In this document: one piece after another, positions 1 through 7,373 of the stretch
Layout of the letters: each line of letters opens with the position of its first letter
Numbering within the stretch: position 1 is the first letter of the stretch
Assembly (NCBI GenBank): GCA_020052975.1
Contig: JAGVOC010000102.1
Coordinates: 1 to 10,461 of the forward strand
Direction: 5' to 3'
From: Desulfobacterales bacterium
GTDB taxonomy: Bacteria; Desulfobacterota; Desulfobacteria; Desulfobacterales; RPRI01
Length of the DNA stretch: 10,461 bases
The notes under the pieces: generated by a model
Database searches by the model: none
Told to the model about the DNA's origin: nothing
The model's input: only the letters and a program-made list of their open reading frames with translations
Made by a program: the position numbers and the translations under genes

Positions 1-1563
1 CAAATGAGTCTTAACCATCATGGTCGAAAAATCGGCATACTTGGGATCGCTCTCAAGCATTTTTGCCTTTGCTTCCGCTTCAGCAGTCCATGATACGCCA
101 TCAGCCCCGTAAACTTCTTTCGCTATGAGAGCAACTCTATCGCGGAGCTTCATCTCAAGAGGATAGAGGAATTTGAAGTCATTCTTTTCATTGCAGGCTT
201 CAATAACTGCATCAGCAAGTTCAAGAGCGCCTTCGCCGCCTTTTTCCCAGTGTTTGGATTCGGCACAGCGGGCGCCGGCTGCTTCAGCCGCTTTTTTTAC
301 AATGGCTACCTCGGCGTTAGTGTCGGTATAGAATCTGTTTACGCAGACAACCGGTTTGATACCGGCCTTGCGGATGACGCCTATCATGTGAACCATGTTC
401 TCGATGCCCTTTTCAACCAGAGCGAGGTTCTCCTTTGTGTACGCATCATCGAGGGCTTTCCCGGCAACCACTTTGGGGCCGCCGCCGTGCATCTTGAGCG
501 CGCGGATGGTTGAGGTCAGTACGGATACGTGAGGCTTGAGGCCGCTGTTACGGCATTTTACGTTCCAGAATTTTTCAAAACCGATATCTGCCGCAAACCC
601 GCTCTCTGTTACCTGGTAATCAAACATCTTAAGGCCCATGCGGTCTGAAATGATCGATGACTGCCCTACGGCAATGTTTGCGAATGGTCCGGCATGAATC
701 ATACAGGGCTGGTACTCGGCAGTGCTTAACAGAGTCGGATTAATTGTATTGCGCATAAAGGCAGTCATTGCGTTGCCGACTTCAAGGTCGCCCGTCGTAA
801 CGGGTTTTCCGCTCTTGTCGAAAGCAACAGTAATTTCATTAAGTCGTTTTTTCAGGTCGGCAAGGTCCCTTACTATTGAAAGGATTGCCATACACTCTGA
901 ACCTACGGCAATTCCAAACTTGGACTGCATAGCATAGCCGTCTGTCCTTCCGCCCAATCCGATAATTATATTTCTTAATGACTGGGCACAGAAATCAATG
1001 ATCCAGCCCATTTCAACGCGTGTCGGATCGATATCGAGGCGGCGCATCTTGGTGAGTCTTGCCAGTTGCTCGTCATTATAATTTCTTTCATGCTGCATAC
1101 GGGCCGTCAAGGCAACCATGGCAAGGTTGTGGGCGTTCATAATATCGTTTATATCGCCTGTTAACCCCAGGGAAAACTCGGTCATGGGAATAATAAGAGC
1201 ATTACCGCCGCCTGCCGCGGTTCCCTTTACGTTCATTGTAGGTCCGCCGGAAGGCTGCCTCAGGGCGCCGCCGACGTTTTTGCCTCGTTTCCCGAGACCT
1301 TCCATGAGACCGACCGAGGTCGTGCTTTTTCCTTCACCCAGAGGTGTCGGGGTAATTGCTGTAACCTCAATATACTTGCCGTCCGGTTTCTTCTCAAGGC
1401 GGTTCATAATTTTAAGAAAATCAAGCTTTGCAAGCCTGCCCATTGGAAGGACTTCATCGGGCATAAGGCCCAGTTTTTCTCTCCACTGCTCCGGTGACGG
1501 CATGTTGACTTCCGCCGCTTCGGAAATCTGCCAGTCAGCCATTTTTACCGCATCATAAGCCAT
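1..1563 (-). CDS. fhs: Formate-tetrahydrofolate ligase, 3' end outside window
   Basis: Catalyses ATP-dependent joining of formate to tetrahydrofolate, giving 10-formyl-THF, in the cytoplasm; this is an entry step of the methyl branch of the Wood-Ljungdahl pathway and of folate one-carbon metabolism. An uninterrupted frame of 521 codons reads from ATG 1563 to the window edge. Family proteins are about 555-600 residues, so perhaps 40-80 C-terminal residues are missing. Visible motifs: the ATP-binding P-loop [11 protein letters not shown] (71-81), GTAAGGGN (114-121), LTGDIND (about 134-140), [28 protein letters not shown] core, and [12 protein letters not shown]. Several positions differ from the Moorella-type consensus as I remember it: [13 protein letters not shown] (102-114) replaces the usual EPSLGP...KGG, and [10 protein letters not shown] (155-164) replaces the HLHQGN region. 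This points to a divergent subfamily, not a broken gene. The start is supported by TAAGGAGG nine bases upstream. A 240-base leader separates it from the gene upstream. Confidence 0.96.
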   Translation of the reverse strand, partial: MAYDAVKMADWQISEAAEVNMPSPEQWREKLGLMPDEVLPMGRLAKLDFLKIMNRLEKKPDGKYIEVTAITPTPLGEGKSTTSVGLMEGLGKRGKNVGGALRQPSGGPTMNVKGTAAGGGNALIIPMTEFSLGLTGDINDIMNAHNLAMVALTARMQHERNYNDEQLARLTKMRRLDIDPTRVEMGWIIDFCAQSLRNIIIGLGGRTDGYAMQSKFGIAVGSECMAILSIVRDLADLKKRLNEITVAFDKSGKPVTTGDLEVGNAMTAFMRNTINPTLLSTAEYQPCMIHAGPFANIAVGQSSIISDRMGLKMFDYQVTESGFAADIGFEKFWNVKCRNSGLKPHVSVLTSTIRALKMHGGGPKVVAGKALDDAYTKENLALVEKGIENMVHMIGVIRKAGIKPVVCVNRFYTDTNAEVAIVKKAAEAAGARCAESKHWEKGGEGALELADAVIEACNEKNDFKFLYPLEMKLRDRVALIAKEVYGADGVSWTAEAEAKAKMLESDPKYADFSTMMVKTHL

Positions 1564-1572
1564 CTGTCGAAT

Positions 1573-1580
1573 CCTCCTTA
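1573..1580 (-). promoter_or_regulatory. Strong ribosome binding site of fhs
   Basis: On the minus strand the sequence TAAGGAGG lies nine bases before ATG 1563. It is a near-perfect match to the anti-Shine-Dalgarno sequence and decides the start against the in-frame ATG seven codons further in. It is the strongest such site in the window, which fits a highly expressed metabolic enzyme. Confidence 0.85.
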
Positions 1581-1600
1581 GTTTTTAATTGTTGACATAT

Positions 1601-1630
1601 ACAGGAAAAACATAGCCTGCATTTTTCTGT
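1601..1630 (-). other. Imperfect stem-loop in the fhs leader
   Basis: On the plus strand ACAGGAAAAA (1601-1610) faces TTTTTCTGT (1622-1630) across an 11-base spacer. This gives a nine-pair stem with one bulged G. In the fhs mRNA it would sit about 20 bases upstream of the ribosome binding site. The stem is A/U-rich and weak, there is no T-run placed as in a terminator, and no known riboswitch was recognised. A leader structure is possible but unproven. Confidence 0.25.
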
Positions 1631-1665
1631 TATCGCTGCCTGCTTCCACTTCAAATCAGAGAAAA

Positions 1666-1693
1666 TGGGATATTGACATGCAACCATATCCCA
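1666..1693. promoter_or_regulatory. Inverted repeat upstream of fhs, candidate operator
   Basis: TGGGATAT (1666-1673) and ATATCCCA (1686-1693) form a perfect 8+8 base inverted repeat with a 12-base spacer, about 100-130 bases before the fhs start. Half-sites 20 bases apart centre to centre would lie on one face of the helix, as for a dimeric regulator; an RNA hairpin is the other reading. The rest of the 240-base gap (1564-1803) is A/T-rich and shows no open frame. The best minus-strand promoter guess is TTGAGC, 19 bases, TATGAT (around 1722-1753), which is weak. No regulator can be named. Confidence 0.3.
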
Positions 1694-1803
1694 AGAAATA
1701 GCTTTAAATTATAATGAGTTAAATCATACCATAGAGCACAAAACAATGCTCAATTATCATGGACTTTAAGCATTGGCAAGAATTATGTGTCTAAAAAGGT
1801 TTA

Positions 1804-2418
1804 TTAAATACGCTGAAGGACGCCAAGGGTTTTTGTCATTGGAAGCTCTGTAAAGAGGTTTGATTCAAGGGCATGATTATACACACGGTATGGAGCCTGT
1901 CCTCCTTTGGCAGGATCTGAGAAAATGTCATGAATGAGAAGATAGCCGCCTGAAACTATATGTTTTGCCCAGCAATTATAGTCTGTCAGCGCCGTTTCAT
2001 ATGAATGCCCGCCGTCGATAAAAACGAGATGAAGAGGCGAAGCCCACATGCGTGCTGCAATATCGGACCTGCAGACAACCGGAACAACAGTCTCTTCAAG
2101 GCCCGCTTTTTCGAGTGTTTTCCTGAACTTTTCCAGAGTATTCATCCGCCATGAAACATAATCAAAAAGTTCAGGATCAAAATATTCCTCTCCGGGCTGC
2201 TGCTCTTCCGAACCACCGTGATGGTCTATGGAAAACAGAATCCCATTTTTCTCCCTGCACGCCGTCCCGAGATAAATTGCCGATTTGCCGCAATAGCTTC
2301 CTATTTCAAGGCATGGCCCCAGCCCGGCAACCGAAAGAGCCGTATCATAAAGACGCATGCCCTCTTCAGGATCAAGAAAACCCTTAACGCTTTCCACAAG
2401 TGCCGGGTCAAATATCAC
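1804..2418 (-). CDS. Class I SAM-dependent methyltransferase (Methyltransf_24-like)
   Basis: A 204-residue soluble protein with a Rossmann-type methyltransferase fold, predicted to transfer a methyl group from S-adenosylmethionine to an unknown substrate. Motif I is LEIGSYCGKSA (37-47), the SAM-binding glycine loop. SIDHH (63-67) follows the second strand and should hold the ribose-contacting acidic residue. FIDGGHSYE (133-141) and GGYLLIHD (157-164) are the later strand motifs typical of the Methyltransf_24 group, many of which bind a metal or act on small molecules or sugars. It has no signal peptide or membrane segment. The start is GTG at 2418, preceded seven bases upstream by GGTGGAG. 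An ATG that overlaps this start opens only a five-codon frame. The gene lies 162 bases after ftsK, and a palindromic repeat fills most of that gap, so cotranscription with ftsK is uncertain. The fold is clear; the substrate cannot be read from sequence. Confidence 0.85.
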   Translation of the reverse strand: MIFDPALVESVKGFLDPEEGMRLYDTALSVAGLGPCLEIGSYCGKSAIYLGTACREKNGILFSIDHHGGSEEQQPGEEYFDPELFDYVSWRMNTLEKFRKTLEKAGLEETVVPVVCRSDIAARMWASPLHLVFIDGGHSYETALTDYNCWAKHIVSGGYLLIHDIFSDPAKGGQAPYRVYNHALESNLFTELPMTKTLGVLQRI

Positions 2419-2430
2419 CTTTCATCTCCA

Positions 2431-2585
2431 CCTTTTAATAAGCCGTCATTATTGACGGCAAAGTAAAAAGCTCATTATGCAAGGCGCGCGAATCTTGAGG
2501 AATGAAGCGTACTTATTGGTACGCTACAATGACGAAAGATGAAGCGCAACACAGCAGAATGACTTTTTAATAAGCCGTCATTATT
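2431..2585. repeat. Palindromic intergenic element between ftsK and the methyltransferase
   Basis: The core runs from TGACGGC (2453-2459) to GCCGTCA (2574-2580), 128 bases that form a long imperfect inverted repeat. The arms share TGACGGC, TAAAAAG, TCATT and, at the centre, a perfect seven-pair stem AGCGTAC (2506-2512) with GTACGCT (2519-2525). A 21-base direct repeat, containing TTTTAATAAGCCGTCATT, occurs at 2433-2453 and again at 2565-2585. The left copy meets the core to make a small palindrome, GCCGTCA-TTAT-TGACGGC (2442-2459). The right copy contains the ftsK stop codon (2581-2583). The ends match those of the element at 7258-7373. This looks like a non-coding miniature element or a structured RNA spacer. 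It has no open frame of its own. Confidence 0.75.
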
Positions 2586-4728
2586 TTATCTCATCATATC
2601 CCCGAACAAGTACTTCCCTCGGTTTTACACCGTCAGAAGGGCCGACAACCCCCTCTTTTTCCATTACCTCTATTATGCGGGCAGCCCTGTTATAGCCTAT
2701 ACGCAAATGCCTCTGGATCATGGATATTGACGCCTGCCTGGTCCTGGTAACCAGAGCCAGGGCATCATCATATCTCTCATCATGCTCTGCTGAATCGGTA
2801 TTGGACTGTTCAATCGACCTCGCCTTCGTTATCTTTTCGTCATACTCCGGCTTTTTCTGTTTTTTCAGAAATTCTGTAATCCTTGTTATTTCAGCTTCGG
2901 ATATGAATGCGCCGTGTATGCGCTGAATCCTTGCAGTGCCGGGAGGCATGAAAAGCATATCCCCGTTTCCAAGCAGATTCTCAGCTCCATTGGCATCCAG
3001 TATGGTCCGCGAGTCGGTTTTGGAAGAGACCTGAAAGGAGAGACGGGTGGGGAAATTAGCTTTAATAATGCCGGTCAAAACATCAACCGATGGTCTCTGC
3101 GTCGCTAGTATCAGGTGAATTCCGGCAGCTCTTGCCATTTGCGCAATGCGCGTCAGAGAAACCTCCACATCCCGTGAAGCCACCATCATCATATCCGCAA
3201 GTTCGTCGATGATAATAACTATAAGGGGGAGTCTTTCGAGAACCTCGCCCTTTTCATTTTTTGCCCCTTTTGCAGCCTTCTGCTGATACTGGTTTATATT
3301 TCTTGCCTTGTTTTCCGAGAGAATCATGTACCTTCTCTCCATTTCATGCACAGCCCAGAAGAGCGCATTTGTGGCTTTTTTCGCGTCCGTAACCACCGGA
3401 GAAATGAGATGCGGGATGCCGTCGTACATGGCCAACTCGATCCTTTTAGGATCAACCATAAGGAGCTTTACTTCATCCGGCGTAGCCTTGTAGAGCAGGC
3501 TGCATATCATCGTGTTTAACGCTACGCTCTTACCGGATCCGGTTGCTCCTGCTATAAGCAGGTGCGGCATTTTGTCGAGCTCCGCCACAACAGGATTTCC
3601 CACAATATCCTTGCCGAGGCAGATGGTAAGTTTTGATTTTGATTTCTCAAATGCGCTTGAAACAACAATCTCTTTAAACTTGACGATTTCCCTGTCCGTG
3701 TTCGGAATTTCAATACCGACAACAGCCTTCCCCGGAATCGGAGCTTCTATCCTTATGCTTGTTGCCCGAAGAGCAAGCGAAAGATCATCCGTGAGATTAA
3801 CGATTTTGTTTATCTTCACCCCCGGAGCAGGTTCATATTCAAAAGTCGTGATAACCGGCCCCGGTATAACTGCCACTACCCTCCCGTTTACACCAAAATC
3901 TTCAAGCTTCTTCTCGAGAAGCTTTGACTGCATTTTTAAGTTTTCATTATCGAAACTGGCCGGCCTGGCCTGCGGTTCATCAAGAAATTTTACGGAGGGC
4001 AACTGGAAACCTGTTTCGGCGCGCATGAAGTCAAATACTTCCTGTTTTGGAACGGGCGCTTCCTTAACAGGTTTTGTTATTGCCGCCTTTATCTCTATTT
4101 CCGGTTCTTTCAGATCCTTTTTTTCTGCTTTAAGCCTGGAACGTTTTACAGCTTTTTCCCTGCGTTCTTTTAACATAATGAAATTTGTTGTTACACGTTC
4201 AGAAGCAAATAAAATGATCCCCCAGAAACGTCTCAGAATACCCATCACAGATAAGCCCGTTGCGAGGACAAAACCGGCAACCCATGACAGAGCGAGGATA
4301 ATAACAGAACCTGTTATATTATAGTACTTAACGAGAAACGATTTAAGTGAAATTCCTATAATCCCGCCGGGGGAAAAATCGTGTCCGAATATGGCAAAAT
4401 CATTTTCGTGAAACGCAAGCAGGCTGGCCGTTGTCACAACAAGAAGAAATCCGCCGGCAAGAGTAACCATTATTATTCGGCCGGTATAATTACCGAAAAA
4501 TCTTACGCTGACAAAGAGAATAGCCGCAGGAATAATAAACGATGCCATTCCAAAGAGAGCAACAATAATTCCGGCAATATTCGATCCAACCACGCCGAAC
4601 AGATTGTTAACTTCACCCGACGCTTTTGCGTTATTTATTGAAGGATCGTAAGGGCTGTAAGACAAAAGACTGATTAATGTGAAAACAACAAGAAAAAATA
4701 ATAATATACCGATTAGTTCCTTGCGCAT
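2581..4728 (-). CDS. ftsK: FtsK/SpoIIIE family DNA translocase
   Basis: A septum-located, ATP-driven double-stranded DNA pump that clears and aligns chromosome termini at division and, with XerCD where present, resolves dimers. The 715 residues show the full layout. Four N-terminal membrane segments lie at about 5-27, 48-76, 84-106 and 138-163. A short charged linker (about 185-260) is rich in Lys and Glu. The motor (about 262-640) has Walker A GATGSGKS (394-401), DPKRIEL (426-432), Walker B IVIIIDELADMM (503-514) and ATQRPSVDV (542-550). The C-terminal winged-helix gamma domain (about 651-712) recognises polar guide sequences in DNA and includes RIGYNRAARIIE. The linker is short as in SpoIIIE, unlike the very long one of E. 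coli FtsK. The start is ATG 4728 with AGGA eight bases upstream. It follows rnj by 130 bases. The TAA stop lies inside a repeat, but the C-terminus looks complete. Confidence 0.97.
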   Translation of the reverse strand: MRKELIGILLFFLVVFTLISLLSYSPYDPSINNAKASGEVNNLFGVVGSNIAGIIVALFGMASFIIPAAILFVSVRFFGNYTGRIIMVTLAGGFLLVVTTASLLAFHENDFAIFGHDFSPGGIIGISLKSFLVKYYNITGSVIILALSWVAGFVLATGLSVMGILRRFWGIILFASERVTTNFIMLKERREKAVKRSRLKAEKKDLKEPEIEIKAAITKPVKEAPVPKQEVFDFMRAETGFQLPSVKFLDEPQARPASFDNENLKMQSKLLEKKLEDFGVNGRVVAVIPGPVITTFEYEPAPGVKINKIVNLTDDLSLALRATSIRIEAPIPGKAVVGIEIPNTDREIVKFKEIVVSSAFEKSKSKLTICLGKDIVGNPVVAELDKMPHLLIAGATGSGKSVALNTMICSLLYKATPDEVKLLMVDPKRIELAMYDGIPHLISPVVTDAKKATNALFWAVHEMERRYMILSENKARNINQYQQKAAKGAKNEKGEVLERLPLIVIIIDELADMMMVASRDVEVSLTRIAQMARAAGIHLILATQRPSVDVLTGIIKANFPTRLSFQVSSKTDSRTILDANGAENLLGNGDMLFMPPGTARIQRIHGAFISEAEITRITEFLKKQKKPEYDEKITKARSIEQSNTDSAEHDERYDDALALVTRTRQASISMIQRHLRIGYNRAARIIEVMEKEGVVGPSDGVKPREVLVRGYDEIK

Positions 4729-4796
4729 ATTAATTGTCCTGTCTTTCGCCTCTCACCTTACTCGCACTTCGAATTTCGCACATCAAATGGAACAAA

Positions 4797-4853
4797 GGGT
4801 TCAAGGATTCGAGGGTTCAAGTGAAAAACCATACCACCTCACGCCTCACGCCT
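4797..4853. repeat. Short tandem repeats in the rnj-ftsK gap
   Basis: The 130-base gap 4729-4858 holds two simple repeats. GGGTTCAAG occurs at 4797-4805 and 4813-4821, a 16-base period. CCTCACG is repeated in tandem at 4837-4843 and 4844-4850, followed by CCT. These low-complexity runs resemble spacer text produced by slippage. There is no open frame and no convincing promoter or terminator, so ftsK may be cotranscribed with rnj, or a promoter may be present that I cannot recognise. Confidence 0.5.
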
Positions 4854-4858
4854 GCTTT

Positions 4859-6508
4859 CTATATCTCAAGAATAAACGGCAGAATAACCGGCCTGCGTTT
4901 TATCGCGAAATTGAAATATTTTCTTAAAGCGGTTTGCACCATGGATCTTATTTTATTGACCCTGTCAGGCGTATCGGGAGTTATCTCCTCAACTATCTCG
5001 AGAATAACGCATTTTGCATCCTCAAGGAGATGCCCGGTTTCTGTCTCAAACACAAATCCACGGGACACTATCTCTGGCCCGTAAACAATAATCCCGGTCT
5101 CTTCATCAAAAGCCATATTAACAACAACAAGCCCTTCTTCGGAAAGCGCCCTTCTTTCTTTAAGCACACTCCTTCCGACATCCCCGATTCCCTTTCCGTC
5201 AATAAGAATTCGCCCGGTTGCAACATCTTCCCTTATCCTTCCACCCTTCTCGTCAAACTCTATTATCTGTCCGTTTTCTGCAAGAAGTATCTTTCCCTTT
5301 TTTATTCCAACATCCTCAGCCAGCCGGGAATGGAGCACCAGATGTCTATATTCCCCATGTATCGGAATAAAATACTCGGGTTTGGTCAGGTTTATCATCA
5401 GCTTTAATTCTTCCTTAAAAGCATGCCCTGACACATGGATGTTTGATATTTTTTCATATATTACATCAGCCCCGCGCTTATAAAGTTTATTAATGATATT
5501 GGTTATGGCTCTTTCGTTGCCGGGAATAAACTTGGAAGAGAGGATAACGGTATCATTTTTTTTCACGCTTATCTGCTTGTGCGAACCCGTTGACATTCTC
5601 GCAAGTGCGGACAATGGTTCTCCCTGGCTGCCTGTGGTAATCATAATTATCTCGTCATCTGAAAACTCGTTTATCTGGTTTATATCAATCTCTATCCCAT
5701 CAGGAATTTTCAGATAGCCGAGCTTTTTTGCAATGCCTATGCTTATTTCAATGCTTCTTCCATTGAAAATAATTTTTTTCTCCCTCGCTTTTGCGATATT
5801 AACAATCTGCTGAATCCTTGCAATATTGGAAGCAAAAAGGGCAATGATTACCCTGCCACTGCACCCCATTGTTATTCTTGCAAGGGTTTCGCCGATCTCC
5901 TTTGCTGAAATAGTATAGCCCTCTTTTTCAATGTTTGTCGAATCGGAAAGAAGGCACAAAACCCCCTCATCCCCGCATCGTGCAAAGCTATGGACATCAG
6001 TCATCATTCCATCCATGGCTGTGTGGCTGATTTTAAAGTCACCCGTATGAATAATCATTCCCAAAGGGGTTCTGATCGCAAGCCCTACTCCATCAACTAC
6101 GCTGTGGCCAACCCTTATAAACTCAATCTCAAAGGGTCCCAGTTTTAATTTTTCTCCGGGCGATATTTCATAAAGTGAAGCCGGTGTCAGAAGCCCATAC
6201 TCTTCAAGTTTATGGCGGACAAGTCCCAGGGTAAAAGGAGTCCCGAAAACAGGGACGTTTATATCTTTTAATAAAAAAGGAAGCGCCCCGATATGATCTT
6301 CATGGGCATGAGTCAAAACTATTCCGGCTATTCTGGATTTATTCTGCTTCAGGTAAAGCATGTCGGGAATTACAAAATCGACTCCCAGCATGTAATCTTC
6401 AGGAAACATGAGCCCGGCATCGACCACGAATATCGAGTCGTCATACTCAAAAACCATCATATTAAGGCCGATTTCACCAAGCCCGCCGAGAGGAATGATT
6501 TTTAACAT
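4859..6508 (-). CDS. rnj: Ribonuclease J (beta-CASP metallo-beta-lactamase nuclease)
   Basis: A cytoplasmic zinc-dependent RNase with endonuclease and 5'-3' exonuclease activity, acting in mRNA decay and RNA maturation. Length is 549 residues from ATG 6508, close to the 555 of Bacillus RNase J1. The N-terminus (PLGGLGEIGLNM, VVDAGLMFPED) is typical of RNase J. Metal ligands are visible in HAHEDH (67-72), GHSVVD (H135) and HTGDFK (D157). The beta-CASP insert spans roughly 210-350, followed by NIHVSGHA (356-363), PIHGEYRHL (H384) and a C-terminal domain from about 440. This set separates it from arylsulfatase or glyoxalase-type relatives. A GTG directly before the ATG (6511) is an alternative start that adds one residue. 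The plsC stop overlaps the start as TGATG, so translation is probably coupled. Its place between plsC and ftsK recalls rnjB near spoIIIE in Bacillus. Confidence 0.95.
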   Translation of the reverse strand: MLKIIPLGGLGEIGLNMMVFEYDDSIFVVDAGLMFPEDYMLGVDFVIPDMLYLKQNKSRIAGIVLTHAHEDHIGALPFLLKDINVPVFGTPFTLGLVRHKLEEYGLLTPASLYEISPGEKLKLGPFEIEFIRVGHSVVDGVGLAIRTPLGMIIHTGDFKISHTAMDGMMTDVHSFARCGDEGVLCLLSDSTNIEKEGYTISAKEIGETLARITMGCSGRVIIALFASNIARIQQIVNIAKAREKKIIFNGRSIEISIGIAKKLGYLKIPDGIEIDINQINEFSDDEIIMITTGSQGEPLSALARMSTGSHKQISVKKNDTVILSSKFIPGNERAITNIINKLYKRGADVIYEKISNIHVSGHAFKEELKLMINLTKPEYFIPIHGEYRHLVLHSRLAEDVGIKKGKILLAENGQIIEFDEKGGRIREDVATGRILIDGKGIGDVGRSVLKERRALSEEGLVVVNMAFDEETGIIVYGPEIVSRGFVFETETGHLLEDAKCVILEIVEEITPDTPDRVNKIRSMVQTALRKYFNFAIKRRPVILPFILEI

Positions 6509-7227
6509 CACAAAATGCCCTTCTTCCCCTCATCAACGGATTCACACATGATATTTCTGATCTTTTCCATAAGCTCATCCTTGGTTTCTTTTGTAAAATC
6601 TGAGGTCTCGACAGGTTTCCGGATTTCGAGGGTAACCTTGCCGGGTTTAATGAGGAGCCTGCTTTTGGGCATGACTGAAAATGTGCCCCGGATAATAACC
6701 GGCAGAATCGGGACACCCGACTCAATCGCAAGAACAAACCCGCCTTTTTTAAAGGAGCCTATATTGCCGTCCCTGCTTCTAGTTCCTTCGGGAAAAATCA
6801 TGACGGAAACTCCATCTCTTATTATTCCGGCAGCCTTTTTCAGACTTTCAAAGGCTGATTTCTGGTTTGAACGGTCTATGCAGACATATCCGGCCCTTTT
6901 CATCGCATATCCAAAGAACGGTATCCTGAAAAGCTCAATTTTGGCGAGCCACCTGAACTGGACTGGAAGAAGCCCTAAAAGGATCGGAATATCATAATTG
7001 CTCTGGTGATTGGACATATAAATGTAAGATTTACCCGGATCTATGTTTGAAAGGCCCTTAACCGTCACTTCCAGGGGGCTTACAGCAAGGATAGACCGTG
7101 CCCACATCCCGGCAATCTTGTGAGGCAAATCTCCCTTACGGCTAACAAAAGAAACAAAGATTGTCAGCAGGCCAAAAAAGATTGTTGCCAGAACAATCCA
7201 TGCAATAATAGCCGCGGTCATTAACAT
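6508..7227 (-). CDS. plsC: 1-acyl-sn-glycerol-3-phosphate acyltransferase (PlsC family)
   Basis: Transfers an acyl chain to lysophosphatidic acid to give phosphatidic acid, the second acylation of phospholipid synthesis, at the inner membrane. Length is 239 residues from ATG 7227. A hydrophobic N-terminal segment (about 4-27) anchors it. The catalytic NHQSNYD box (NHx4D: H74, D79) and FPEGTRSRDG (145-154), which binds the phosphate head group, are intact; GVPILPVIIRGT (about 171-182) is the last conserved block. The frame could extend to TTG 7239, but that codon has no ribosome binding site, while GGGA lies a few bases before ATG 7227, so I chose the ATG. The last codon overlaps the rnj start by one base. 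Other lysophospholipid acyltransferases share these boxes, so the exact acceptor is inferred. An element with inverted ends lies immediately upstream (7258-7373). Confidence 0.9.
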   Translation of the reverse strand: MLMTAAIIAWIVLATIFFGLLTIFVSFVSRKGDLPHKIAGMWARSILAVSPLEVTVKGLSNIDPGKSYIYMSNHQSNYDIPILLGLLPVQFRWLAKIELFRIPFFGYAMKRAGYVCIDRSNQKSAFESLKKAAGIIRDGVSVMIFPEGTRSRDGNIGSFKKGGFVLAIESGVPILPVIIRGTFSVMPKSRLLIKPGKVTLEIRKPVETSDFTKETKDELMEKIRNIMCESVDEGKKGIL

Positions 7228-7257
7228 GTCATTTCCCAAAATTTTTTAAAAAGCATC

Positions 7258-7373
7258 TTTGACGGCTTCGTAAAAAGTCCGGATTTTCACTTTTTCGTCA
7301 TTCCTGCGGAAGTCCGCCGCGGCGGATTTTCACGGGAATGACGGGATTTTATACTTTTTACGAGTCCATCAAA
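7258..7373. repeat. Miniature inverted-repeat element between the unknown gene and plsC
   Basis: A 116-base segment with ends that are inverted copies of each other over 21 bases, 18 of them matching (7258-7278 against 7353-7373). Nested inside are CGTCATTCC (7296-7304) facing GGAATGACG (7335-7343) and, at the centre, the perfect 14-base palindrome TCCGCCGCGGCGGA (7313-7326). As RNA it would fold into one long hairpin. It has no open frame of its own and no clear target-site duplication. The right end contains the TGA stop (7369-7371) of the 110-residue gene. The ends match those at 2452-2582 and 10336-10356, so it belongs to a family. It may be a MITE-like element, or a REP-like mRNA stabiliser or attenuator between cistrons. 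Confidence 0.8.

Noticed and set aside
1673..1715. TTGACA (1673-1678) and TATAAT (1710-1715) on the plus strand
   Set aside because: The boxes are 31 bases apart, far from the 16-18 needed, and no plus-strand gene follows.
2408..2425. Five-codon frame ATGAAAGGTGATATTTGA overlapping the methyltransferase GTG start
   Set aside because: It could be a coupling mini-frame, but it shares the same GGTGGAG site and nothing shows that it is translated.
3512..4324. 270-codon open frame on the plus strand inside ftsK
   Set aside because: It is antisense to a clear FtsK motor and linker region, its translation resembles no protein family, and it has no supporting context. Other plus-strand frames in the window are shadows of the same kind.
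7228..7239. Longer plsC start at TTG 7239
   Set aside because: There is no ribosome binding site upstream of the TTG, and a rare start codon is unnecessary because ATG 7227 has GGGA in place.
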